Source: Ancylobacter defluvii (GTDB lineage Bacteria > Pseudomonadota > Alphaproteobacteria > Rhizobiales > Xanthobacteraceae). Taken from it: a stretch of DNA of 49,722 nucleotides. The translations under genes and the position numbers were made by a program. Shown piece by piece: positions 35,152 through 42,626 of the stretch; position 1 is the stretch's first letter, and every line of letters begins with the position of its first letter. The stretch spans positions 1-49,722 of the forward strand of contig NZ_JAHBGD010000025.1 of assembly GCF_018390605.1 (NCBI RefSeq). The letters run 5' to 3'. The notes beneath the pieces were generated by a model. It was not told the DNA's origin, searched no databases, and saw nothing but the letters and a program-made list of their open reading frames with translations.

Positions 35152-35980
35152 AGTGGACCGGCAGATCCGGGAAGGACTGGCCGAACCATTTCTCCTGCAA
35201 CTTGGCGAGGTTGCCGTTCTTCTTCTGCTCGGCAAGGAAGGCATTGATCAGCTCGACGAGCTCGGTGTTGCCCTTCTTGATCGCCCAGGCCGGGACGGTG
35301 CGGCCGGAAACCGCCTGGCCGAGTTCGAAGACCTCCGGCTTGTCCTTCACCAGCGAGCGCAGGTTGATGATGGTGTTCACCACATAGTCGAGGCGCCCGA
35401 GGGCGAGATCCTGATAGGCCTCGGGATAGGAACCGTACTGGACCACTTCGCCGAGCTTGCCGCCGGTCTTGTCGAGCATGACCTGGAGCTCGGGCAGCTT
35501 GTCGAGCTGGGCGCTGCCGGTCTGCACGCCGACCTTCTTGCCGGTGAGGTCCTTGATCTCCTTGATCGAGCTATCGTCCTTGCGCTTGACGTAGAAATGC
35601 GTCGCGTCGGCGATCGGCGTGGTGAAGGCGAGCGTTTCCATGCGCGGCTTGGTGATGATCACCGCGGTCAGCGCCATGTCGTACTTGCCGCTGGCGACGC
35701 CGGCGAGAATGCCGGACCACGGAATGATCTCCTGGCGGATCTCGAAGGGGACGAACTTGCGCAACTCGACCAGCAGTTCGTTGTCGAAGCCGGTCGGCTT
35801 GCCGTCCTCGAGGAACTCGAACGGCTTGTAGTCGTCCTCGGTGGCCACGACCATGTAGCCGCGGGCCTTGATCTCCTCCAGCGTGGCGGCGCGGGCGGGC
35901 GTGCCGATCACCGTTCCGGCGGCCGTCAGCGCCAGCGCCGCGAGCACCCATCGACGAGCCAGAAGCTTGAAACCTGTCAT
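35141..35980 (-). CDS. Polar amino acid-type ABC transporter binding protein (system 2)
   Basis: SBP_bac_3 protein of 279 residues. The signal peptide LLARRWVLAALALTAAGTVI ends near GTPARA before ATLEEIKARGYMVVATEDDY. Family segments are GFDNELLVELRKFVPFEI, WSGILAGVASGKYDMALTAV and LAKLQEKWFGQSFPDLP. It is encoded ahead of two permeases and an ATPase on the same strand, and is the highest-demand component of importer 2. The ligand is unknown. Confidence 0.9.
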   Translation of the reverse strand: MTGFKLLARRWVLAALALTAAGTVIGTPARAATLEEIKARGYMVVATEDDYKPFEFLEDGKPTGFDNELLVELRKFVPFEIRQEIIPWSGILAGVASGKYDMALTAVIITKPRMETLAFTTPIADATHFYVKRKDDSSIKEIKDLTGKKVGVQTGSAQLDKLPELQVMLDKTGGKLGEVVQYGSYPEAYQDLALGRLDYVVNTIINLRSLVKDKPEVFELGQAVSGRTVPAWAIKKGNTELVELINAFLAEQKKNGNLAKLQEKWFGQSFPDLPVHFEP

Positions 35981-36072
35981 CCGTATATCCTCCAGCGGGC
36001 GGGGTTGGACAGGGCCGCCTGCGTCAGTTGAAATGAATGCAAGAGGTGTGCCTTGTCCCCAAACGGAAGACG

Positions 36073-36087
36073 CTGAATTAAATTCAG
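36073..36087. promoter_or_regulatory. Palindromic operator CTGAATT-A-AATTCAG
   Basis: A perfect 15-bp palindrome (7-1-7) about 95 bases upstream of the system-2 binding-protein start and just after the hydroxyacid dehydrogenase stop. Its core, TGAAT/ATTCA, recurs in the repeats at 38123-38180 beyond the GntR gene. Both may therefore be sites for the GntR regulator encoded at 37312-37998. Confidence 0.6.
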
Positions 36088-36109
36088 AGCGCCTCCCGAG
36101 GGCGGTCCG

Positions 36110-37138
36110 TCAATACTGACGGGCCGGATTGACCTTGTTCAGCAACGGCTTGCCGGCGATGAGGCGCTCGACGTTGCGCAGCACGAGATCGAGCGTCTTC
36201 GGCGTGTAGCGCTCGGTATCGTCGGACGAGCAATGCGGCGTCATGATCAGGTTGGGCGTCTGCCAGAGCGGCGAGGAGGCCGGCAGCGGTTCGGGATCGA
36301 AGACGTCGAGCACGGCGCTCAGCCGCCCCGCCTCCAGCTCGGCGCGCAGCGAGTCATAGTCGACGAGATTGGCGCGGCTGTAGTTCACCAGCCCCGCGCC
36401 GTCCTTCATCAAGCCGAGTTCCGGCGCGCCGATGAGGTGGGTGGTCTCGTCGGTGTGCGGCGCGGTCACCAGCACGAAATCCGCCCGCGGCAGCAAGGCG
36501 TGCAGCGCGTCGGGCGTATGCATCTCGTGAACGTGCGGATGGCGCCGGCCGCTGCGGCGGATGCCGACCACGTGAAGGCCGAAGCGCTTGGCCCAGCGCG
36601 CCGCACCGGCACCGATATGGCCGACACCGATGATCAGTACGGCCTTGCCGACGATGGAGGAGGAAAACACCTGCTGCCAGCGCGCGGCGCGCTGGTGGGT
36701 GGCGCTTTCCGGCAGGCGGTTGTTGAGCATCAGCAGCGCCATGACCGTGTATTCGTCGGCCTTTTCGGCGTGGATGCCGCGACTATTGGTCAGCGCGGCG
36801 CGCTTGGGCAGCCAGTCGAGCGGCAGCAGATGATTGATGCCGGCGCCATGGGCGTGGACCCAGCGCAGCCGGGGCGCCTCCCCGCGTGCGATCAGGTCGC
36901 GATCGAATTGCCAGCCGAACAGGATGTCGGCCGTCTGCATGGCGCGCGCGAACTCCGCCCCGTCCGTCCCGATGGTGATGTTCAGCCGCTCCCGCAGGTC
37001 CGGGCGCTTCGCCAGCGCCGCCTCGACGCGCTCGGGCGTCGCCTGGAAGACGGGGCCGAGCGCGGATCGGTTGTCGATATGCAGATGCAGGGGCGGAGAC
37101 ATGGGCTGAGACATGGGCTGAGACATGGGCTGAGACAT
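36110..37138 (-). CDS. D-2-hydroxyacid dehydrogenase family protein
   Basis: Protein of 342 residues in the D-isomer specific 2-hydroxyacid dehydrogenase family. The Rossmann motif is VLIIGVGHIGAGAARWAKRF. Catalytic residues follow the Arg (NYSRANLVDYD), Glu (DVFDPEPLP) and His (MTPHCSSDD) pattern. It reduces 2-oxo acids or glyoxylate/hydroxypyruvate-like substrates with NAD(P)H. ATG 37138 follows GAAGGA. The first 16 residues come from a tandem MSQP repeat, and later in-frame Met codons at 37126 and 37114 could also start translation. It sits between the GntR gene and the system-2 transporter on the same strand, so it probably handles a keto or hydroxy acid from the catabolic route. Confidence 0.85.
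   Translation of the reverse strand: MSQPMSQPMSQPMSPPLHLHIDNRSALGPVFQATPERVEAALAKRPDLRERLNITIGTDGAEFARAMQTADILFGWQFDRDLIARGEAPRLRWVHAHGAGINHLLPLDWLPKRAALTNSRGIHAEKADEYTVMALLMLNNRLPESATHQRAARWQQVFSSSIVGKAVLIIGVGHIGAGAARWAKRFGLHVVGIRRSGRRHPHVHEMHTPDALHALLPRADFVLVTAPHTDETTHLIGAPELGLMKDGAGLVNYSRANLVDYDSLRAELEAGRLSAVLDVFDPEPLPASSPLWQTPNLIMTPHCSSDDTERYTPKTLDLVLRNVERLIAGKPLLNKVNPARQY
37091..37138. repeat. Four tandem 12-bp repeats encoding MSQP
   Basis: Read on the minus strand, ATGTCTCAGCCC occurs three times and ATGTCTCCGCCC once, head to tail, starting exactly at the dehydrogenase start codon. Each unit supplies an in-frame ATG. Unit gain or loss would add or remove four residues without shifting frame. 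Confidence 0.95.
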
Positions 37139-37311
37139 GGATCGTCCTTCGCGCGGGCAACGGGCGCTCGCGTCACCGAATTCGGGGGCATGCCCCAAGA
37201 GCAGGGCGATGCAGGCGGGAAGCCACGGACGGACGCGACCGGCGCGCCGCCGCTGGGCCCTGCCCTTCTCAGCAAGGAGGATGCCAGCGCCGTCCGATCC
37301 GGCGCGCTGGA

Positions 37312-37998
37312 TCAGCCGCGCAGCTTGTCGAGCACGGCCTGAGCGGTGCGGGAATTGTGCTCCCTCAACCGTTTGGAGAGTTCGGCGCCGTCGCGCTGGC
37401 GCAGCGCTTCCATGATCCAGGAGTGCTCGCGCGCGGACTCGCTCCAGCGGTTCTGGTCGTCGTTCACCAAATAGCGGGCGCGCTGCAGCTTGCCGAACAG
37501 CTGATTATAGGTGGCGGATAGCACCGCATTGCCGCTGAGCGCGATCATCGACTGGTGGAAGGCGACGTTGAGCTCGAAATAGCTGTTGCGATCGGTCGCG
37601 TCGCGCTTGCTGCTCATCTCGTCCTTGATGCGCTCGAGCCTTGCGATATCGACATTCGAGACCCGATCGCAGACCAGCGGACCGGCCATTTCCTCCAGAG
37701 TCCCGAGCACGGCGAAGGTTTCCGATATCTCCTCGATGGAAATGGGAGACACCGAGCTGCCCCGATGCGGGCGCATCTCCACCAGCCCCTCGGACGCCAG
37801 GATCTTCAAGGCTTCGCGCAGCGGCGTGCGCGAGACGCCGAACTTCTCGACCAGTTTCTGCTCGGTAAACCTCTCACCCGGCACGAGTTCGCAGCGGATG
37901 ATCATCTGCCGCAGCTGATCAACGACATCATCATGGAGCGGAGAGCGTTCGGAAGCGCTGCCCTGTCCCGGATCCCGGCGGTTCAGAAGCGTGGTCAT
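37312..37998 (-). CDS. GntR-family (FCD-type) regulator
   Basis: Protein of 228 residues from ATG 37998 (MTTLLNRRDPGQGS); GAGGT precedes it. The winged helix reads CELVPGERFTEQKLVEKFGV, then SRTPLREALKILASEGLVEM. The FCD domain has NVAFHQSMIALSGN and EHSWIMEALRQRDGAEL. It diverges from the TRZ-type hydrolase operon at 38235 and lies upstream of the dehydrogenase/transporter genes. It probably controls both through the AT-rich sites at 38113-38185 and 36073-36087. Confidence 0.9.
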   Translation of the reverse strand: MTTLLNRRDPGQGSASERSPLHDDVVDQLRQMIIRCELVPGERFTEQKLVEKFGVSRTPLREALKILASEGLVEMRPHRGSSVSPISIEEISETFAVLGTLEEMAGPLVCDRVSNVDIARLERIKDEMSSKRDATDRNSYFELNVAFHQSMIALSGNAVLSATYNQLFGKLQRARYLVNDDQNRWSESAREHSWIMEALRQRDGAELSKRLREHNSRTAQAVLDKLRG

Positions 37999-38112
37999 CG
38001 ACGAAGTTACCTCTGAATGGGAAGGGCTGCTCGAATCTCTGGCAGGAAAATACATGCTACCATTGTTTCGTCTACCACTCCCACCATTTGCCTCCATACT
38101 ATTGATTTTGCG

Positions 38113-38185
38113 TGCATGATTTTTGAACAAAATTCAATATCATGCATATGAATTCAACATACATAGATTGCATTCAATATTGACA
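38113..38185. promoter_or_regulatory. Periodic ATTCAATAT repeats and promoter between GntR and hydrolase genes
   Basis: Three direct repeats, ATTCAATAT (38132), ATTCAACAT (38152) and ATTCAATAT (38172), are spaced exactly 20 bp apart. Around them are an inverted pair TGCATGAT/ATCATGCA (38113-38120 and 38139-38146) and TTGAA-N5-TTCAA (38123-38137). A TTGACA -35 box (38180-38185) overlaps the last repeat; CTAAGC at 38203 is a weak -10 at 17-base spacing. The phasing, about two helical turns, suggests cooperative binding of a dimeric regulator, most likely the adjacent GntR protein. Confidence 0.7.
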
Positions 38186-38234
38186 GGTTCGACGCCTCGG
38201 GGCTAAGCCTCTTGGGGACAGCAGGTGGCCGCGA

Positions 38235-39737
38235 TTGAACCCGTTTCTCATCCAGAACTGCCGGATTCTCGGGGATAGCGGCGCCGGTGAGCCTGCCGAC
38301 CTCGCCGTGGAAGCCGGGCGCATCGCCGCCATCGGCCCGGCCGGCAGCCTGGATCCCGGCCACTATGGCGGCAATCGGCTGGACGGCGCCGGCAGGCTGC
38401 TCGCGCCCGGCATGATCAACGGCCACGTCCATTCGCACGAGCATTTCCAGAAGGGGCGCTTCCGCAATCTGCCGCTGGAACTCTGGATGAATTTCGTGCG
38501 CCCGCCGCAGCCCATCCCGCTCACCGCGCGGCAGGTCTATCTGCGCACGCTGATCGGCGCCATCGAGACGTTGCGGTCGGGCGCCACCACCCTCGTCGAC
38601 GACCTCAATCTCGGGGCGGCTCTCGACCGCGAGCATCTGGCGGCGGTTCACCAGGCTTACGAGGATATCGGCATCCGCGCCCTCGTCGGGCTCAGCATGA
38701 TGGACAGGCCATTCTTCGAGGCGCTGCCCTTCGTGCAGGAGGAGTTCGAGCCCGATCTGCTGGACGAGTTGCACGCCGCGCCGCGCGCCTCGGGCGAGGA
38801 CCTGCTCGCGCTGGCCGAGCAACTGGCGACCGAGCGGCATCCGACACGTTCCCGCGTCGGCTTCGTCGTTTCGCCCTCGGCGCCGCAGCGCTGCTCGGAG
38901 GCTTTCCTGCGGCGCTGCCGCGCTCTCGCCGACCGCCACGACCTGCCGCTGATCATCCATGTGCAGGAGACCCGGCTGCAGGTGGTCACCGCGCTGCGGG
39001 AGCACGGCTGCACCTATGTCGACTATCTCGACCGCATCGGTCTGCTGCGGCCGAAGACGACGCTGATCCACTGCGTGTGGCTGACCCCGCGCGATATCGA
39101 ACTGATCGCGCGCAGCGGCGCCACCGTCCAGCACAATCCGTGGAGCAATCTGCGCCTCGGCTCCGGCATCGCTCCCCTGCGCGCCCTCCTCGATGCCGGC
39201 GTCAATGTCAGCGTCGCCACCGACGGCTGTGCCTCCACCGATACCGCCAACATGCTCAACTCGGTCGGACTGGCCACCGCACTGCACAGCTTGCGCGGCG
39301 AGGAGCCCGAGGACTGGGTCGGTGCCGAGGAGGCCTGGCGGGCGGCGACACACGGCGGGGCTGTCGCGCTCGGCCGCGGCGATGACCTCGGGACTGTCAA
39401 GGTCGGTGCCACGGCCGACTTCGTGATGTACCGTCTCGACGGCGTCGGCTTCACACCGGCCAACGACCTGCTCCGGCAACTGGTTCACGCCGAGCGCGGA
39501 CAATCCATCGACACGGTCGTGGTCGACGGCTCCATCGTCATGCACGGCGGAAGACTGACCCGCATCGACGAGCCCGCATTGCTCGCCGAGGCGCGGGAGG
39601 AGTTCCGCTCGCTCGCGCCATTCTACGACCGTGCCGAGGCCGAGGTGGCCCGCATGGTGCCCGCCCTCCGGCGCATCCGGGCGCGCTGCGCCTGTCATCC
39701 GATCGATGCTTCGACCTACTCAGCGAGACTGTCGTGA
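38235..39737 (+). CDS. TRZ/ATZ-type amidohydrolase with standard metal site
   Basis: Metal-dependent hydrolase of 500 residues from a TTG start with AGGTGG upstream. Ligands are His64/His66 (GMINGHVHSHEH), His242 with Glu245 (IIHVQET), His279 (TLIHCVW) and Asp330 (VATDGCAS). Unlike the homologue at 28598, it keeps the catalytic Glu. The substrate is likely a nitrogen heterocycle or substituted guanidine/amidine. Its stop overlaps the start of the maleate-isomerase-like gene (GTGA), indicating co-translation. Confidence 0.84.
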   Translation: MNPFLIQNCRILGDSGAGEPADLAVEAGRIAAIGPAGSLDPGHYGGNRLDGAGRLLAPGMINGHVHSHEHFQKGRFRNLPLELWMNFVRPPQPIPLTARQVYLRTLIGAIETLRSGATTLVDDLNLGAALDREHLAAVHQAYEDIGIRALVGLSMMDRPFFEALPFVQEEFEPDLLDELHAAPRASGEDLLALAEQLATERHPTRSRVGFVVSPSAPQRCSEAFLRRCRALADRHDLPLIIHVQETRLQVVTALREHGCTYVDYLDRIGLLRPKTTLIHCVWLTPRDIELIARSGATVQHNPWSNLRLGSGIAPLRALLDAGVNVSVATDGCASTDTANMLNSVGLATALHSLRGEEPEDWVGAEEAWRAATHGGAVALGRGDDLGTVKVGATADFVMYRLDGVGFTPANDLLRQLVHAERGQSIDTVVVDGSIVMHGGRLTRIDEPALLAEAREEFRSLAPFYDRAEAEVARMVPALRRIRARCACHPIDASTYSARLS

Positions 39738-40504
39738 CAACATCCCATCCCCAGAGCACCGTCGCACGGCTCGGCATGCTGACCCCGTCATCGAACACGG
39801 TGCTGGAGCCGCTGACCTCGGCCATGCTCGCCGACCTCGACAATGCAAGCGCGCATTTCTCACGCTTTCGCGTCACCGAGATCGGCCTGTCGCCCGCCGC
39901 TCTCGGCCAGTTCGCACCCGAGGGCATTCTCGCCGCCGCCGATCTGCTGGCCGACGCCAAGGTCGACGTCATCGGCTGGAACGGCACCTCCGCCGCCTGG
40001 CTCGGCTTCGAGCGCGACGAGGCGCTGTGCGCGGCGATCCGTCGGCGGACCGGAATCGAAGCCTGCACGGCGGTGCTCGCCTTCCGCGACCTGTTCCGCC
40101 TCGGTGGCTTTCGCCGCATCGGGCTGGTCACGCCATACAGTGCCGACGTGCAGGAACGCATCCAGGCGAATTGGGGGGCGGCCGGCTTTGCCGTCACGGC
40201 GGAGCGCCATCTCGGCCTCAGCGACAATTTCGCCTTTGGCGAGGTCGACGAAGACGAGATCGCCCGCATGGCGCGCGAAGTGGCGCGGGAAGGCTGCGAT
40301 GCCGTCGCCATCGTCTGCACCAATCTCAAGGGCTCGGCGATCGCGCCGACGCTGGAGCGCGAGCTTGGTATCGCCGTTCTGGACTCTATTTCGGTCACTT
40401 TGTGGAAGTGTCTCGTTCTGGCGGGACGGAACCCCGTGGGGCTGAGCCGCTGGGGCGGGCCCTTCGCCCTGGAGCCGGCAACGATTGGCGGCGCGGCGCC
40501 GTGA
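39734..40504 (+). CDS. Maleate isomerase / arylmalonate decarboxylase-like protein
   Basis: Protein of 256 residues of the Asp/Glu racemase superfamily, maleate cis-trans isomerase branch, from a GTG start. It has ARLGMLTPSSNTVLEPLTSA at the N-terminus, RRIGLVTPYSADVQERIQAN in the middle and VAIVCTNLKGSAIAPTLERE. In maleate isomerases one catalytic Cys lies in the VIGYxCTS-like position and the second in the (V/I)CTN position. The first is Asn83 here (IGWNGTSAAW) and the second is Cys195. With one Cys, an arylmalonate-decarboxylase-like or single-base reaction is possible. It is coupled to the amidohydrolase and followed by an SDR. Confidence 0.8.
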   Translation: MTTSHPQSTVARLGMLTPSSNTVLEPLTSAMLADLDNASAHFSRFRVTEIGLSPAALGQFAPEGILAAADLLADAKVDVIGWNGTSAAWLGFERDEALCAAIRRRTGIEACTAVLAFRDLFRLGGFRRIGLVTPYSADVQERIQANWGAAGFAVTAERHLGLSDNFAFGEVDEDEIARMAREVAREGCDAVAIVCTNLKGSAIAPTLERELGIAVLDSISVTLWKCLVLAGRNPVGLSRWGGPFALEPATIGGAAP

Positions 40505-40525
40505 TGCGCCTTGGAGTGTGGATCG

Positions 40526-41275
40526 ATGGGACGGCTTGAGGGAAAGCTCGCGCTGGTGACGGGCGCCGGACGCCGCGAGAGCATCGGCCGGGCAATCGCC
40601 ATCTGCCTCGCGGAGGAAGGCGCCGATGTCGCCGTCGCCGACTTCAACCGGCCGGAGGAAACCCTTGAGGCGGTCGGCGAGATCGAGCGGCTGGGCCGGC
40701 GCGCCTTTCCGGTGGCGGGAGACGTCTCGGAGGTCGCCGAATGCCGGCGCCTCATGGAAGAGGCGGTGGGCGCGCTGGGGGGCCTCGACCTTCTGGTGAA
40801 CAATGCCGGCTATTCACGTCACAAGCCGCTGCTCGACATCACCGAGGCGGATTATGACGAGATGCTGGATCTGAATCTGCGCGGCCCGTTCTTCCTCACG
40901 CAGGCGGCGATTCCCCATCTCCGGGCGCGCGGCGGCGGGCGCATCGTCAACATCGCCTCCGAGCAGGCCTATATCGGCGACGCGCATCTGCCGCATTATG
41001 CGGCGGCCAAGGCGGGGGTGATCGCGATGTCGAAGTCGCTTGCTCTGGCGCTGGCCCCCGAGATCACCGTCAATTGTGTAGCGCCGGGGCCGACGGCCAC
41101 CGGCCGCTTCCGCGCCGGCCCGGAATATACGGATGCGGTGCGCGAGAAGATCCCGCTCAAGCGCTGGGGTCATCCGCGCGATGTCGGCCGCTCGGTGGTG
41201 TTCCTCGCCTCCGCCGATGGCGATGCCTTCACCGGTCAGATACTCGATCCCAACTGCGGCACCGTGATGCCCTGA
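40526..41275 (+). CDS. Short-chain dehydrogenase/reductase (SDR)
   Basis: Classical SDR of 249 residues. The cofactor motif is ALVTGAGRRESIGRAIA, the NNAG motif is in LLVNNAGYSRHKPLLD, and the catalytic Ser (NIASEQAY) precedes the tyrosine-lysine pair (HYAAAKAGVIAMSKSL). The Asp after strand two (VAVADFNRPEE) suggests NAD(H). It follows the maleate-isomerase-like gene by 21 bases and probably oxidises or reduces a product of the same pathway. Confidence 0.9.
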   Translation: MGRLEGKLALVTGAGRRESIGRAIAICLAEEGADVAVADFNRPEETLEAVGEIERLGRRAFPVAGDVSEVAECRRLMEEAVGALGGLDLLVNNAGYSRHKPLLDITEADYDEMLDLNLRGPFFLTQAAIPHLRARGGGRIVNIASEQAYIGDAHLPHYAAAKAGVIAMSKSLALALAPEITVNCVAPGPTATGRFRAGPEYTDAVREKIPLKRWGHPRDVGRSVVFLASADGDAFTGQILDPNCGTVMP

Positions 41276-41461
41276 GTGGGATGGTGGTCCAGGAGAGGCG
41301 GTGCATCGAAGGTTTGCAATGCCCGTTTTGTCCTAACCTTCGCGTCGATGCGGCGAGCAGCAAGCCGAGTATGAGTCGGCGGGTCCCGCCCCGACAAACG
41401 ACGTCTCGATCGTTGAGTTCCCGTGAGGCGGCATCCTGGCCGGCCCCACGGGATTGATTGC

Positions 41462-41887
41462 TCAGTAGGTTGCGGCGGGATTGACCTGCCAGATCTCATC
41501 GACCAGCTTGCCGTCGCGATAGAGCAGCACGTAGCGCACCTTGACGGTGTTCTTGCCGGCGAAAGTAGCCTCGACGGTCACGGTTCCGCCCTTTGGATTG
41601 GCCGCCTCGGCGGCCGTGGCGATGGTCGCCTTCTGGGCGCCCTGGGCGGCGAAGAATTTCGACCAGACCTCCTTGATCTTGCCCGGCTGGCTGTAGGTGC
41701 CGTCGAGCGGGCCGCCGACCCAGTGCAATGTCGCAGCGGGGCCGTAAGCGGCGGTGACAGTGGCGAGGTCGCCGCCGGCAATGGCGTCGACGCGCGACTT
41801 GGCGAGGTCCTCAGTGGGTCCTGCCAGCGCGGCCGAGCCGGAAGCGGTGACGAGGGCGAGGGTGGCGGCGAGGATTGAAAGGCGCAT
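41462..41887 (-). CDS. Secreted SnoaL/NTF2-like protein
   Basis: Protein of 141 residues with a signal peptide (LSILAATLALVTASGSAALA) and an NTF2-like alpha+beta barrel: VDAIAGGDLATVTAAYGPAA, then GKIKEVWSKFFAAQGA and VRYVLLYRDGKLVDEIWQVN. No enzymatic residues are recognised. It diverges from the DUF305 operon and has its own copy of the putative ECF promoter, so it appears to be part of the same sigma regulon. Confidence 0.8.
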   Translation of the reverse strand: MRLSILAATLALVTASGSAALAGPTEDLAKSRVDAIAGGDLATVTAAYGPAATLHWVGGPLDGTYSQPGKIKEVWSKFFAAQGAQKATIATAAEAANPKGGTVTVEATFAGKNTVKVRYVLLYRDGKLVDEIWQVNPAATY

Positions 41888-41922
41888 GTGCGTGTATCTC
41901 CAGATGTGGCCTGCACACGGGA

Positions 41923-41947
41923 GACTCGCGCCACACCGATTTATTCC
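41923..41947 (-). promoter_or_regulatory. Putative ECF sigma promoter for the SnoaL-like gene
   Basis: On the minus strand, GGAATAA (41947-41941), 13 bases, then GAGTC (41927-41923). The predicted start of transcription is about 30 bases before the ATG. The same boxes with the same spacing face the opposite way at 42041, which makes chance unlikely. Confidence 0.65.
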
Positions 41948-41969
41948 GCCCCGCAGGGCTTAGTTCCCC

Positions 41970-42030
41970 GAATTTCTCCCAGCCCGGCTTGGGCGTCGGA
42001 CGGGCCAATGTGAAGGGCTGGAGAAAATTC
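41970..42030. repeat. Inverted repeat between the divergent ECF promoters
   Basis: GAATTTCTCCCAGCCC (41970-41985) is complementary at 13 of 16 aligned positions to GGGCTGGAGAAAATTC (42015-42030). Its centre (42000) lies near the centre of the two promoters (about 41994). The whole region is thus roughly symmetric, as if one regulatory unit had been duplicated and inverted, or an extra regulator binds here. Confidence 0.6.
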
Positions 42031-42040
42031 GTGCCGGGCC

Positions 42041-42066
42041 GGAATAATCGCGAGGGCCCGGAGTCC
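42041..42066 (+). promoter_or_regulatory. Putative ECF sigma promoter for the DUF305 operon
   Basis: GGAATAA (42041-42047), 13 bases, then GAGTCC (42061-42066), about 40 bases before the DUF305 ATG. It mirrors the minus-strand promoter at 41923-41947. The sigma factor encoded at 44161 in the same operon is the likely reader, which gives autoregulation. Confidence 0.65.
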
Positions 42067-42106
42067 AACCTTCCGAAGGCGCCATCGCGCCGGAAGGAAA
42101 AAGCCC

Positions 42107-42616
42107 ATGCGACAACGACACCTGTCCCATGTCGGCGCGCTGCTCGCGCTCTGCCTGGCCGGCAGCGCGGCCGAGGCGCACGACCACGGCCATGGCACCG
42201 ATGTGGCTTCCGCCACCCGCGACGAAGCGCCGTTTCTCGCCGAGAACACCGCCGCCATGGACAAGATGATGGCGGAGATGGAGGTGAAGCCGACCGGCGA
42301 TATCGACGCCGACTTCACGGCGATGATGATCCCGCACCATCAGGGCGCGATCGACATGGCGGTTGCCTATCTGCGCTACGGCACCAACCCGCAACTGCGG
42401 CGCCTCGCGCAGGAGATCGTGGTCGAGCAGCAGCAGGAGATCGCCGCGATGCGCCTCGCGCTCGGCCAGAAGCTGCCGCCTTCCGCGCCGGCGCCGACCG
42501 AGCCGGAGGCAGGCCCCGTCCACGCCCATTCCGCCATGCCCGACCTTGCCACACCCCACAGCACGATGTCCGCCGGCAACATGACGATGCCAGCCATGTC
42601 GATGCCGACGAAGTAG
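42107..42616 (+). CDS. DUF305 protein with His- and Met-rich ends
   Basis: Secreted protein of 169 residues. The signal peptide LSHVGALLALCLAGSAAEA is followed by the His-rich AHDHGHG. The DUF305 ferritin-like core has MMIPHHQGAIDMAVAYLRYG (HHQG at 77-80) and RRLAQEIVVEQQQEIAAM. The C-terminus is Met/His rich (HAHSAMPD, HSTMSAGNMTMPAMSMPTK). Such tails usually bind Cu(I) or other soft metals, so a periplasmic metal-binding role is inferred. It is the first gene of the five-gene operon ending with the sigma pair and a membrane protein. Confidence 0.86.
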   Translation: MRQRHLSHVGALLALCLAGSAAEAHDHGHGTDVASATRDEAPFLAENTAAMDKMMAEMEVKPTGDIDADFTAMMIPHHQGAIDMAVAYLRYGTNPQLRRLAQEIVVEQQQEIAAMRLALGQKLPPSAPAPTEPEAGPVHAHSAMPDLATPHSTMSAGNMTMPAMSMPTK

Positions 42617-42626
42617 GAACCGACCG

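Noticed and set aside
34433..36031. A 532-codon plus-strand frame opposite permease A and the binding protein
   Set aside because: His/Gln/Asp-rich shadow composition, while both minus-strand genes carry clear family motifs.
35101..37138. Possible CRISPR-like repeats
   Set aside because: The 17-bp and 12-bp units are directly tandem without spacers, and the second tract is coding; no Cas genes are present.
38154..39698. A 514-codon minus-strand frame opposite the second amidohydrolase
   Set aside because: Shadow frame; the plus-strand protein has intact catalytic residues and is coupled to the next gene.
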